Source: Acanthosepion lycidas (Eukaryota > Mollusca > Cephalopoda > Sepiida > Sepiidae). From it: a stretch of 64,000 bases of DNA. Each line of letters opens with the position of its first letter. The stretch's first letter is position 1. Under the pieces are notes generated by a model, which saw nothing but the letters and a program-made list of their open reading frames with translations, ran no database searches and was not told where the DNA came from. Shown here in pieces: positions 12,326 to 23,060 of this stretch. The position numbers and the translations under genes were made by a program. The stretch spans positions 42,622,778-42,686,777 of the forward strand of contig OZ010613.1 in assembly GCA_963932145.1 (NCBI GenBank), in the 5' to 3' direction.

Positions 12326-12789
12326 TTTTAACCTCTTCAAGTCTAGGGTCAATTGTTATCTATCTGGCATATCCCCATAATCGTTTTCTACTTCATCTTT
12401 ATATGTTCAAATTGCATACTTCATTCAGTAACCATCTACCTTGAGTGGCTTTTGGGTCTTTTATTGGGTAAACTATAGTAAAAAAAATATATATATAATG
12501 TCCTGTCTACTATTACTTTTGTGATTTGTGGGGAGAAATTTTAATTCTCATGTCTTTTTGATGGCTTTTAGCAGTGAGTGATTTATCAGCAAATGAGATG
12601 GAAGCAAGAAATTAAACTATGTAATCAGATTGTTTTCATTGTTGACTCAAGGTTATAACAAGATACGAGGCAAATATTCACGTGTCAAGATTTTAAAGTA
12701 AAGAAACTTTGTGGTGTTGCTAATTTACACAGATGAAGGAAAGAAACTATAAATAGAAGGCTTTTGTTGTTAAGCATTATTTTTATTTC

Positions 12790-12965
12790 CTATTTGGAAA
12801 CTATTTGGACAACAATACATTTTATAGCAAAATTACAAACAATACATTTTCTGAAGGCATACAATTGTGTTCAAAATAAATTCAGTTGAAGCCATAAAAT
12901 GGTTTTCAAATTATTTAAATTTCAGCATTAGCTAACCCATAGAGATGCTGCTAAACAAATCGACA
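12790..12965 (+). mobile_element. Interspersed repeat (SINE-like) partial copy
   Basis: This is the 3' half of the repeat at 11925-12325, with ATTTTATAGCAAAATTACAA, GGCATACAATTGTG and the tail CAGCATTAGCTAACCCATAG in the same order. Confidence 0.55.
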
Positions 12966-13097
12966 ACATGAGGCAAATAATTGTAAATGAAGACTTAAAA
13001 AAAAAAAAAAAAAACTTTGTATAATTGAAATGCACTAATATTCTCTCTGTAAGAAATGTATGCATACAGCATAATTCTTAAAATATGATAAAAGCTA

Positions 13098-13455
13098 ATC
13101 ACCTTGAAATACCAGTTAACATACACTTAAGTTAAGCAATGTTGAGCCTGGTCAGTACCTAGGTGGGTGACCACTTAGGAATATCAGGTGCTGTAAGCTT
13201 GGATGTGCAGGATGAATAATGGCTCAGAATTGTTAATCAGAGAGCCAAGTTAGAATTCCAGTTTGTTATATTCACTTACACACAAATACCCTTGGGGAAA
13301 AGTATGAATCCACCTCTTCTTACCCCAGCTATGGGTTAATTAGTAAGACTTGTATCACTAAATCATTATCCCCCCCCCCCCCAAAAAAAAACAATTCTTA
13401 CAGTCTAAAAATATTTTCTGGCTTTAAATAACCTACAAAGGGTTGATAAGAATGA
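13098..13455 (+). mobile_element. Chimeric SINE with a 5S-rRNA-like head
   Basis: The 5S-like part ends at 13200 (AAGTTAAGCAATGTTGAGCC, TGGTCAGTACCTAGGTGGG, TGACCACTTAGG, AGGTGCTGTAAGCTT). The tRNA-related body (AATAATGGCTCAGAATTGTT, GAATTCCAG), GTATGAATCCACCTCTTC, a C-run and the tail TGGCTTTAAATAACC follow. It lies 200 bp before the exon at 13653. Confidence 0.8.
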
Positions 13456-13652
13456 ATATGAATGAATGTATGAATCAAGGTTATAATTGCTAAAGATAAA
13501 TGTACATTGAATTTTACATCTTAAATGGTGTATGATTAAGTTTTGGGAGATTGTTACTTAAATATATATTGCTACTTGTTTATAAAAGCTTTTGTCATGG
13601 AAATAATTTGACAATTAAAAAAAAAAAATTATTTTCTATTTTTATTTTCCAG

Positions 13653-13844
13653 GAAAGTGAAAGGCAAAATCTTTTCCAAGCTGCTCGGATGGAACTACGC
13701 CAAGCGAGTAGCAAGATCAGCGAACTGGAGGAATCTGTTTTGGGCAAACAGCGAGCATTAGAGCGGCTGGGACTTGAGATTCAGTCAGTGAAATCAGAAA
13801 ATGAACGACTCAAGCAAGAAACTGTGATTTCTAATTCTCAGATG
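13653..13844 (+). CDS. AKAP9: AKAP9-like exon: first clear coiled coil
   Basis: The exon is 192 nt, 64 codons, phase 0 at both ends, with acceptor TTTCCAG and donor GTTAGT. It encodes ESERQNLFQAARMELRQASS and continues to NSQM, a charged amphipathic helix with Leu/Ile/Val at heptad spacing, the first obvious coiled coil in the visible protein. The open frame extends upstream to 13551 through a T-rich intron and downstream only to 13853; the splice sites set the exon limits. GC content and codon use differ clearly from the AT-rich flanks, which supports real coding sequence. Confidence 0.85.
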
Positions 13845-13914
13845 GTTAGTTAATAGTTAAATTAACCCAATTTACTGAAGATTTACTACAATATTTACTA
13901 CAATATTTAATCTC

Positions 13915-14220
13915 CTCATGCCTTTCAGAAGCAAAGCCAAGTATTAAGAGAAAGGAAAATATAGTTAGAAAAGAGTGATGAACTGCTCTGTAATATGTGA
14001 TCTCTATAGCAGTGAATGCTGGACAGTCTTCTCATGCTTTTCAGAAGCAAAGTATTAAGAAATAGAAAAATATAGTTAGAAACAAAGAAAAGATTATTGA
14101 ACTGCTCTGTAATATCTATAGGCAGTGAATGTTGGACAGTCTTTTGCTTTTCAGAAGCAAAGCAATGTATTAAGAGAAAGGAAAATATATTTAAAAACAA
14201 AGAAAAAATGTCAAAGTGTG
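13915..14220 (+). repeat. Tandem array of ~113-bp LINE ORF2-derived units (3 copies)
   Basis: AGAAGCAAAG anchors occur near 13927, 14042 and 14152. Each unit contains CAGTGAATGCTGGACAGTCT or a close variant, which reads SECWT, the usual CESWT motif of LINE ORF2, followed by FRSKxLRxRKI. The same unit is amplified at 15960-16440. The array starts about 70 bp after the exon ending at 13844. Confidence 0.75.
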
Positions 14221-14514
14221 GTCAGGAGCCTGGATAAAAATCAAAAAGAAAATATAAATTTTAAATCTAGTTTGGCTTTAGACTCATTAAGAAGATGAGA
14301 ACAGGGCATGGTATCACTTATATTGCTTCTTAGTCTGTGAAGGTCCTTTTGTTGGAAGTAGGTTTTCCCCAGATTCATGGGAGGAACAGGCAATTACCTG
14401 ACTGCATTCATGTTGGTAGGAGCAGATGTGACATGGGTGATCATGTCTCTTTTTAGTTCATGATCGGCCAAGAGTATTAGTATAATTAGTATAAGTGAAT
14501 GTAATGAATTATAA

Positions 14515-14760
14515 GCATAATTAGTGTATAGTATGAATTATAATTAGTGTATAGTATGAATTATAATTAGTGTATAGTATGAATTATAATTAGTGTATAG
14601 TATGAATTATAATTAGTGTATAGTATGAATTATAATTAGTGTATAGTATGAATTATAATTAGTGTATAGTATGAATTATAATTAGTGTATAGTATGAATT
14701 ATAATTAGTGTATAGTATGAATTATAATTAGTGTATAGTATGAATTATAAGTATAATTAG
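14515..14760 (+). repeat. 23-bp minisatellite
   Basis: About ten near-perfect copies of GTATAGTATGAATTATAATT AGT lie head to tail. There are no spacers and no coding potential. Confidence 0.9.
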
Positions 14761-14809
14761 TAGAGCTTTTCCACGCATAGCTTAGATGTGGCAAAAGACC
14801 GAAAGTATG

Positions 14810-14898
14810 GGGCATCCAGTGATGATCGAACTCACTTTTCAGTACTAACTGATCTAGCAAGACAAGCTTGCTAACCATTACACCATGCCGAGGTGCCC
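14810..14898 (-). other. tRNA-like sequence with a long variable arm (probable SINE head)
   Basis: The 89-nt minus-strand sequence has a near-complete acceptor stem (GGGCACC with GATGCCC, one mismatch), an A-box-like TGGTGTAATGGTTAGC, an anticodon-like hairpin (GCAAG ... CTTGC), a separate small hairpin TCAGT-TAGT-ACTGA in the place of a type II variable arm, and a T arm with loop TTCGATC. The D stem is weak and the anticodon loop is too short, so it is more likely the promoter part of a tRNA-derived SINE than a working tRNA gene. Confidence 0.6.
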
Positions 14899-15492
14899 AA
14901 AGTATAATTAGTATAAGTGAATGTAATGAATCAAACTGGAATTTGAATTTGACCCCTCAATTTTTTATCCTGGGCAGTTATCCATTACACTAACTGCACA
15001 TCCAGAATTTTAGAAATACCAAAGTGGGACATGGCAGAAAATCGTTTGGAAACCACTGCCTTAAAAATATGAAGATAATATGCAAACTGCTAATATCCCA
15101 TCTCTGGGGAAAAGAACAAAATGTACTATGTTCGTAAGCCAGTCTTATAATTAATTAAGTTCTCTTATCATTTGGATATATATTGTTAGTCTGTGTCATT
15201 AATAAGAACAATGAAGCTTTAATATTCTTTTTTAGTCTGGTAATAACAGATGGCAAGTTTAATGGGTTTTGAACTTTACATTGTTAATTGTGAACACTGG
15301 GTGAAGGTTAATAATTATAATAATGATTAAAACTTGAGCTAATGGAATCTTTTCAGTACAGAAAGAGAATGGTAATAGTTTTAATTTTCTAACTGAATAG
15401 TGAAACATTTCCAGTGTTTGAATTTAAAAAAAGAAAAAAGTCCAACTTATGAGTGCTAGCAAGTTTGATTAGATTTAAAAGTGAAGTTTATA

Positions 15493-15847
15493 TTAGGTTG
15501 GTGCAAAAATAATGTCGTTTTCTCATATATGTTACTATGAAGAAAAATATATGGAAAAAACTAACAAAAATCCTTATATGCAATTATGCTGTTTTAATGT
15601 TAATAAACATGACAAAGATAATGTTAATTGATAATGTTAATTATATTTTATGAATATGTCCTGAAGATGGTTTATTAGACCGAAACGTCCAACGTTGACA
15701 TTATATTAACATTAAAACAGCATAATTGCATATAAGGATTTTTGTTTGTTTTTTCCGTATATTTTTCTTCATACTGTCGGATCTATATCCATATATTTGC
15801 TTACATATGTTACTATGTGAGAAAACATTATTTTTGCACCAACCTAA
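15493..15847. mobile_element. mariner-type MITE, 355 bp, with TA target duplication
   Basis: The ends are TTAGGTTGGTGCAAAAATAA and its inverted copy, flanked by TA at 15491-15492 and 15848-15849. The start matches the TTAGGTTGGTGCAAAA ends of the Hsmar1/MADE1 group of mariners. Inside lies a second long palindrome: the arm near 15540-15607 (AATCCTTATATGCAATTATG) returns inverted at 15700-15770. Confidence 0.9.
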
Positions 15848-15959
15848 TATATTTAGTCAAAAAAAAAAACAAAAAAAAAACTTGAAAAATTTTTTCCCAT
15901 AAGAATTAAGATATATTTATCAATTCAAATGATGTGGGTATTTTATTCATGTGTATCAG

Positions 15960-16615
15960 TGCATAGGAATAGTGAAAAAATACCTTCCAGAAAGTAAGCA
16001 ACATATTAAGAGATAGGTAAATATAGTTAGAAACAAAGAAAAGATTGAACTGCTATGTAATATCTCATCTCCTGTATAGCAGTGAATGCTGGACAATCTT
16101 CTCATGCCTTTCAGAAGCAAAGTATTAAGAGAAAGGAAAATATAGTTAGAAACAAAGAAAAAAATTCTAAACTCTTCTGTAATATCCAATCTCCTCATAC
16201 CTCAAAGCAAAGTATTAATTGAAATGAAAATATAGTAAGAAACAAAGACACGTGCTGAATTGCTATATAATATCTAATCTTCTATATGACAGTGAATGCT
16301 GGGCAAAACTTCTCATGCCTTTCAGAAGCAGTGTGTTAAGAGATAGGAAAATAGTTAGAAACAAAGAAATGAGAGAGTTAGAAACAAAGAAATGAGAGCC
16401 AAACTGCTAGGTAATATCTAATCTCTTTGGCAGTGAATGCTTGACAAATTCATTACATATGAAGAAGAGGCTTGCAGCAACATGGATGTGATTCTACTGA
16501 TGAATGCAGGGAATAACATGGAGAGTATATATGAGAAACTAGGAAGTTTTAAGAATAGACACTAAAAGGAAACTACTGCTAATAAAGAGAGAAGAGAGAT
16601 AGAGAGAGAACAGTT
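15960..16615 (+). mobile_element. Tandem LINE ORF2-derived units plus the following LINE segment
   Basis: Four or five units of about 115 bp, related to those at 13915-14220, are followed from 16440 by the next part of the same LINE: KKRLAATWM, then FY-RRM-like and KRKLLLIKERE-like readings. In intact LINEs of this type the order is CESWT, KKRLxAxEMWFYRRM, then RKLL. Here the first part is multiplied in tandem and the second part occurs once. Confidence 0.7.
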
Positions 16616-16667
16616 CTTGGTTAAAACTCATTGAAAATCACCCAAAAACATCCATATACTATGATTA

Positions 16668-16673
<6 letters not shown>

Positions 16674-16728
<55 letters not shown>
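16674..16728. repeat. (TA)n followed by (CA)n microsatellite
   Basis: About 36 bases of TA followed by about 20 bases of CA, directly before a tRNA-like SINE. Confidence 0.9.
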
Positions 16729-17215
16729 TGGTGCATAGCTGAGTGGTTAGAACATTTACTTTCTGTCTATAAGGTCCTGATTCAAATCTCACCATGGACA
16801 ATTTGTCAGGAAGGCAACTTCCTGATATTATCGGACTGGATTGAGGTTGATCCCAGTGTGTGGCACCTTTAGGAAGTGCCTGAAAACCATACCATGGGTT
16901 GACCCAAGCCTTGTGAGTGAAATTGGGTAGACAATTCTTGTGAGTCATCGATAGCTGTGCTAGCAGGAAGCCACAAGTCATTGTGGTCAAGGGCTTCAGC
17001 ATGCTGGCCTTGCTCAAATTGTTGATCACGCTAGATAACATGTTTTATCCCAGAAACTGTAAGTTCTGCTCAGCATAGTTGCAGTATAAACCACAGGTAG
17101 ACTCTGTGGGTGTTGAGCAATCACAAATGTGCCTGAGTGAGCGTCTGCAATATGGATTGGCTACCTGCCCTAGTAGACAGGTATCTTTGAATACGAGTGG
17201 CCAGCTATTAATTAT
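16729..17215 (+). mobile_element. tRNA-derived SINE, about 490 bp
   Basis: The head has an A-box-like TAGCTGAGTGGTTAGAAC and a B-box-like CTGATTCAAATCTC about 40 bp later. The body includes TTAGGAAGTGCCTGAAAACC. A related minus-strand copy lies at 34540-34870. TA microsatellites border it on both sides (16674 and 17218). Confidence 0.7.

Positions 17216-17217
<2 letters not shown>

Positions 17218-17262
<45 letters not shown>
17218..17262. repeat. (CA)n/(TA)n microsatellite
   Basis: Short CA tract then TA tract at the 3' end of the SINE. Short open frames through it are artefacts. Confidence 0.85.
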
Positions 17263-17329
17263 AACCTTATCTAAAAAATAATGCCAATCCAATTTATATT
17301 CACCCCAATTCTAACCACCTTCCATCTGT

Positions 17330-17960
17330 AATCCAACATCTACCATCGTCTGTGGAACGTAGGATTGGCTACCACTCATCAAAGATTTTTGATAAATATA
17401 GCAGTGTTCATAATAAAGTTTTAAAGAATATTGGTTATAAGTACACTGAAATCAAGTTAAGAAAATATGATGATAGTGGTCCAAAGAAAAGAAATAGAAA
17501 TCAGAAGATCATTTGGTACACCCACTCCTTCCATTTAATCAATTAGTTAGTACTAAGTTAGGCCATAAGTTCCTCCATTTGATTGATAAACAATTTCCTA
17601 AAAGTAACACTCTTAGTAAATATATTTAACAGAAACACATTCAAACTAAGTTATAGCTGCACCAATAATCTTGAAAATTATAAAGTTACACAATAATAAA
17701 ATTTTAAACCATTTTAATAATCTGGATTATAATACACATTCCAAAATACACATTATTAATAATATTGGCCAATGTAATTGTAGGAATTCTGACCAATGCC
17801 CATTGCTAAACAAATGTTTAACTAAATCTCTTGTTTATCAGCACTATCTCTACAATAGAGAATCCAACAGTTGAAAAATTCTGTATTGGTAGTACTAAGA
17901 ATTCTTTTAAAACTAGGTGATATCTTCTCCTTCACCAGTACTACTTAGAAAAATTATACA
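17330..17960 (+). mobile_element. Penelope-like element fragment (RT C-terminus and GIY-YIG start)
   Basis: On the + strand, broken across frames, are KVLKNIGY, KKRNRNQKIIWYTHSF, KFLHLIDKQFPK, and CNCRNSDQCPLLNKCLTKSL followed by VYQH and then YIGSTKNSFKTR. In Penelope-like elements the same order (KKRxRxIIWFNPPY, FLxLIDKHFP, CNCRxKxxCPLxxKCLT, YIGxTxxxFKxR) marks the RT end and the GIY-YIG endonuclease. Frameshifts and missing pieces show that it is dead. Confidence 0.8.
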
Positions 17961-17969
17961 TCACTTTTT

Positions 17970-18785
17970 AAATATTTTTGGAGTTTAAAACATAAGACAC
18001 TTAAGGTGAAATAGGAAATTTTAAAGGACATGTAGAGCTTTGTATGAACCCTGTTTTCTGTTTTTAGATGAAAAACTTGAAATCATCAGATTTTTTGACA
18101 AAAATTCATTATTAAATCAAAGAAGTGAATTAAGTGTAAATTGTAATTATAGTTTACATTTTACTTTACAATTTAAACTTTAGAATTTGATAATGTTTTT
18201 TCTTATATTTTAGTTGTACTGCATTGCACTATATATGATTTATCTTTCTATTTGTAAGATTAATCTGGATTTTGTACTAATTTCCTCGCAGTATTAGCAG
18301 CAACATCTTGTACAAATGTATTGGTATTTGGTTACTATTTTTGACATTTTACATTGGTTAGTGTTCTTAACATTTTATCTGAAGTATCTTTATTTAATAG
18401 TTGCATTTACTAAATAATTCTATATGCATTTACTAAATAATTCTGTATATTTAAATTATTTACGAGTTTCTTAAAGAAGCCATTTATTTATTAACTACAA
18501 AAATATTATGTAGGAAGTTCACAAAACATGTAACTTGTTTATCATTTTGTTAAATTACTTCTCTACCCACCTTTCATTTCATCGGAAACTGCATTGTCTG
18601 GTTTGTATATTTTATGTAACCATATGTATCTGCTTTAAGTTTCTGTTTGCCTGCTGTTAGCTGCCGATCTACTGGTCATGACCCATTTATAAAAATAAAA
18701 AAAATTTTTAATTTTTGCTTCTTTGCTTAGTTTAAATTTAACATAGATCATATTTGATTAGTCAATCAGAGTAAAGCCCTCAAAC
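17970..18785. other. Intron DNA, nothing recognised
   Basis: AT-rich sequence. A near-duplicate TGCATTTACTAAATAATTCT occurs twice around 18403 and 18425. It may include the 3' region of the Penelope-like fragment. A T-run lies at 18795-18823. Confidence 0.4.
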
Positions 18786-18789
18786 CTTA

Positions 18790-18830
<41 letters not shown>

Positions 18831-18981
18831 TTTGTATTTTGCTTTGAAATCTAAATAAATCATTCACTTGCCAGTGAATTACAATCGCTTGAGTGATGCA
18901 TTGATCTGCATTGAAACACGACTGCAATTGTGTAGCGACTTTTACATGTTTTTGGGGTAATATCCTAAAATAAAATATTTT

Positions 18982-19009
<28 letters not shown>

Positions 19010-19023
<14 letters not shown>

Positions 19024-19145
19024 GTCAGCCACATACATCCATGTTTTGCTGTATTCAAGTCGGGATCGAAACCTGACCGATTTGGCATCATTCAAAATTT
19101 CTACCTCAAAGCTATCAGCAGAGGGAAAGGGAATTTCTAGCGTAT
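19010..19145 (-). mobile_element. tRNA-derived SINE head, minus strand
   Basis: The reverse complement has A-box-like GATAGCTTTGAGGTAGAA and a good B box GGTTTCGATCC, followed by CGACTTGAATACAGC. A relative lies at 41945-42125. A (TA)n tract (18988-19022) borders it. Confidence 0.6.
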
Positions 19146-19199
19146 TATTTTTATAAATGTAAACAAATGCCAGACAACCATAATGCTTGATTCATTTAA

Positions 19200-19349
19200 T
19201 GAAGAGCGTTGCGTTGGCAGAGATGGTTGCTGTTTAGAATTTCCCACTCTCTCTCAACAGTGCTCAACCGAAATTATCGAAAGCATAATAATGTTGGTCA
19301 CATACAGGCCTGTTTCACTGTATTGCAGCTAGACATCCAATTGCATTTT

Positions 19350-19381
<32 letters not shown>

Positions 19382-19400
19382 CGAATGTGTACACACACAA
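19200..19400. mobile_element. SINE-related fragment ending in (TA)n/(TG)n
   Basis: The TCACATACAGGCCTGTTTCA and GCTAGACATCCAATTG segment is similar to the distal part of the element at 19010-19145 and to 41945-42125. It ends in a TA/TG microsatellite at 19350-19380. Confidence 0.4.
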
Positions 19401-19722
19401 TTAGTAACTCTCTAACCTGATAATTATTAGCTGAATTCTGACCTGAAATTATTACTATAATGTTTCATCTCTGATTAATATTCATTCACCACTAAATATG
19501 ACAATGAAAAATTATGCTGACAAAATTTTGTGTATAACGATTTTTTTTTTTTTTTTTTCTCATTAAGTGGCAGATTTATTCATGTCTTTCTGGGTAAGGG
19601 AGTAAAAGAATTTTTTATTTTTAATTTTTTTTAATTTTTTACCATTTTGTTATTCCCCCCAGTATCTCTGTTGGTTTGTAATTACATATTTTAACATTAT
19701 TGTTTTATTTGATTTATTTTAG

Positions 19723-19782
19723 AATTCCTATGACCATCTTGAGAAGTGTAAACCCGGATGTCAAAGAGACCAAATACTACGG
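19723..19782 (+). CDS. AKAP9: AKAP9-like short exon (20 codons)
   Basis: This 60-nt exon encodes NSYDHLEKCKPGCQRDQILR. It follows a T-rich tract ending in TTTTAG and ends at GTAAGT. It is phase 0 on both sides and so is compatible with the exons at 13653 and 31212. The peptide has a Cys-Lys-Pro-Gly-Cys break, which may form a short hinge between coiled-coil segments. That role is inferred from composition. Confidence 0.65.
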
Positions 19783-19848
19783 GTAAGTAAGAGAGTAAAA
19801 TCTTGCTTTGCTGTTACATTCCACTTTTATGCTTAGTTATGATTCATG

Positions 19849-20115
19849 AGCTTGTCTCATGTAATGGATAGTGGCTCGGAATGAGAAATCAGAGAGTCTA
19901 GTTCAAATTCCAGTCCAGTTCATTACATTCACTTACATGTAAATACACCATCCATCTCTTCTCTCCCCCAGCTTTGGGTTAAATAGTAGGACTTGTATCT
20001 CAAAAAAAAATCATTATCTCCAAAAAGTTGTCAATGCAATATTCACTTACAATCCAAAATATGTTTTGGCTTTAAATAACCCCGAATGGGTCGATAACCT
20101 GCAAATCAAACAAAT
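19849..20115 (+). mobile_element. SINE copy without the 5S-like head
   Basis: The tRNA-like start (CATGTAATGGATAGTGGCTC, CTAGTTCAAATTCCAG) is followed by the common body and the tail TGGCTTTAAATAACC ... GTCGATAACC. It begins 67 bp after the exon ending at 19782. Confidence 0.75.
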
Positions 20116-20909
20116 CAGTTCTTTTCATTTCTCCAATTCCAACTTCTTTTTTGTCTTTTTCTTTTAATTTTTTCCATGCAAATACTTTTGGGGAAGGTAT
20201 GAATTCATCTCTTCTCCCTCACCCCCAGTCATGGGTTAGATTAGGGGTCAACAAACTGGGACCAAGTGACCCCCTAGTGGCTGGTGAGGAGTTCTGGGAG
20301 GGGTGATGACAGTCAAGGTATTCATACTTTTGGACTCTATCAATGCTGGAGATTTATCTCAGGTTTTGTGTTCATGCCTTCAAGGCTACAAGCACAAGTT
20401 TTTATGTTGTTTTAACTCAAATAACTGGTAATTAGCATCTAAAGCATGAATGAACAGTCATACTGGTAACACTGGTGATACTTTTCGTGTGAAGACAATG
20501 TTAAGACTTGATACTATAAATGAACTCGTGAAATTTTTTATTGTCTAAGTTGGCACTTAAAATTAGATTTCATAATTGAACTCTGGTAGTTGAAGTGTTA
20601 AAAAAAATCTATTGAACTTAATGCTACATCAGTAAGCCTGTATTTTCATTATTTAAATTTCAATTACTTAGATATAAGTAAAGATTAAAACCAGGGATGA
20701 ACAATGTGTTTTTTCCTGCTTTATATTGCAAGATTGTCTTTTTGGCATAGAATATTATACAAAACTTATGTCATTAATGCTTACATGGATTTCTGAATCC
20801 TTGCAATTCCCTTTTGTGACCCCCCCAATATGTATTGTCAAATCAGTAGCACTGTATTTACATTAAATGTATATTGGCACATATTCTCTTTACAGAATTT
20901 TCATTAATT

Positions 20910-21400
20910 CTTGATAAAATACAAGGAAAAATCTGAAATGTTATTGGTCCTGACCTGGCATCTTGGCTTCAGTCAGCTTCACACTGCTGTAATGTAGCTT
21001 CCCTGTGCCTTTTCTATAAATATTTTAATGTTAATTGTTCTGTTCTTTTTGGCACCTTAACTTTATGAATTTAAGCAGAGTACTAACTTGGCAGGAATGC
21101 CTCATCATACAGCTGAATTGGTTAGATGTAACTAAGTTCTATGTTAACAGTTTCTTCTCTTTCACTTCTTGCTTGTGGAACTCTCTTCTGGCTACTTGCT
21201 TTCCAGTCAACTTTGATCTGAAAAATTTAAGTGCAACGTCAATTGTTATCTTCTGTTGTCTAAATTCCTGTTCTTTTATTGCTCTTTAATGTTTTTCTTT
21301 TTCTCGTATTCTCTCACACTCAGTAATCTCTTGCATCTTAGTGGTTTTATAACCTTGCTTGGGTGGGGTGAATTGATTTTTTTTTTTTTTTTTTTTTTTT
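20910..21400 (+). mobile_element. CR1/jockey-like LINE, 3' part
   Basis: Readings such as SASHCCNVASLCLFYKYF, a WNSLLATCFPVNF-type end and the 3' tail CTTGCATCTTAGTGG ... GGGGTGAATTG plus T-run match the LINE at 48650-49690. The frame is broken. Confidence 0.7.
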
Positions 21401-22375
21401 AAAAAATGAATGGCCTGACAATCACTTTTTTCTGACTTTCAATTAATTTATATCATAAAATCACTGATTGATATGAAATTTTTCTGTCAGTAGTGCCTAG
21501 AATACACTGACTACATCTCCTGGTGAGGAATAAGATCTCCATCCATTCAAAGGAGACACCTACCAAGTAACTTAAAAGATCAAATATAAACAGCATATAT
21601 TTATCTATCACCAAACTAAGATTCAAATACAATAATAATATGCTTAGAGAAGAGTTTGATTTAAGAAAAAAAGACACACTATTTAATGACATTTTGACAG
21701 TATGTCTGTCTTAAAGTTATGTTTAAAAAATGCTTACAAATATATACACACACACACACACACACACAAGTATAGGATTGGTGTATACGGAATAAATTCC
21801 AATAACCAACAAATACTTTTCTTAAAAGAGTGCTCAATACAGAGTAGAGCAAATATAATTACTCAAAAATTATAACATAAATGTTATAAAATCACTACAA
21901 AAATAGCCATTTTGTTCAAATGTCACTTGTCTTGAAAAAAAACAGTTGTTCTGGTAATCAATGCAACAAAACGAATGAAATGCAGCTTGCAAGAATGGAA
22001 TGCAACTGAAATGTGAGTAACATAATAGTGATCATACTCATCTTGGAATTTTCTGTTAGTTGAATAGTTAGTAAGAGCTATTAATCAAAGAGTTTAGTAT
22101 GAATTTTATGGAACTCTCCTGTCATTTTGTTCATTCTCCAGGGGTGGGACGTTAGTAGTTTGCATATGTAATTATCTTCATATGTTTTAAGGTCTGAAAG
22201 GTTGGTGAATTCTAAATACACTTATTACCTTAAGATGTTTGTCAAAATTATAGCTGTTTGTAATAAAATGTTTGGCAAGTTCTGTTGATGCCACATTGTT
22301 GTCAGACATCATATCTGTCTCCATTAAATTTTTTGTTTCATTTTTCTGTTGTGCAACCTACATAAATCAAGTCAT
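21400..22375. other. Intron DNA with a (CA)n tract, nothing else recognised
   Basis: It has a 28-base CA tract near 21744. A minus-strand open frame at 21453-21692 has no recognised similarity. Confidence 0.4.
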
Positions 22376-22379
22376 GTTT

Positions 22380-22735
22380 GTATCATGTTGAAACACTGGT
22401 TCTCGTTAAATCACCAAAGTTAAGCAACTGGTCAGTACCTAAAGGGTAATCGCTTGGGGATGCCAGATGCTGTTAGCTTGGATGTGTGGGTGATGTGATG
22501 GAAAATGGCGCAGATTTGGAAATCAAAGAGCCAAGTTCAAATCCAGTCAGGTTCATTATATTTACTTACATGAAAATACTCTTGGGAAAGGTACGAATCC
22601 ACCACTTCCTCCACCAACTATGGGTTAATTACTAGAACTTGTATTAGTAAAATCATTATGTCTAAAAATTCTTATCATCTCAAAATATTTTCTGGCTTTA
22701 AATAACCTGTAAATGGTTGATAAGCTGTAAAAAAA
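22380..22735 (+). mobile_element. Chimeric SINE with a 5S-rRNA-like head (complete)
   Basis: The 5S-like part at 22382-22480 (CATGTTGAAACACTGGTTCT, ATCACCAAAGTTAAGCAA, CTGGTCAGTACC, ATGCTGTTAGCTTGG) is joined to a tRNA-related body (GTGATGGAAAATGGCGCAG, AAGTTCAAATCCAG), GTACGAATCCACC and the tail TGGCTTTAAATAACC ... GGTTGATAAGC. Confidence 0.85.
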
Positions 22736-23060
22736 CAAATCCATTAAATCAAGTCATATTTGGTACATTGGGTAGTAGATGTCAAATCGGAATCAGTAAA
22801 ATTATCACTTTTTGAAGAAACGTAATGTTTCTCTTGAAATTTGTGATGGTATTGACTCCTGTTGTTGCACAACAATAAACAGTAACTATTTATTGATTTC
22901 TGTTTCATATATGCTGCTCAATGTACCAAACAAATATTGGAAGAGGTATGTCAATCATTTTGTTTAATAAGTTTAATTTTGATATTGAATGATCCAACAA
23001 GTGTTAACATGTAAAGTCGACCAACCCAGTATATATAAGCTATAAAACTTATAGTATATA

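Noticed and set aside
14515..14760. Possible CRISPR-like array
   Set aside because: The units are contiguous without unique spacers, and the DNA is eukaryotic.
20240..20840. Possible hAT element starting AGGGGTCAACAAACTGGGAC
   Set aside because: The expected inverted end and 8-bp target duplication were not found. GTGACCCCCCCAAT near 20816 is too weak.
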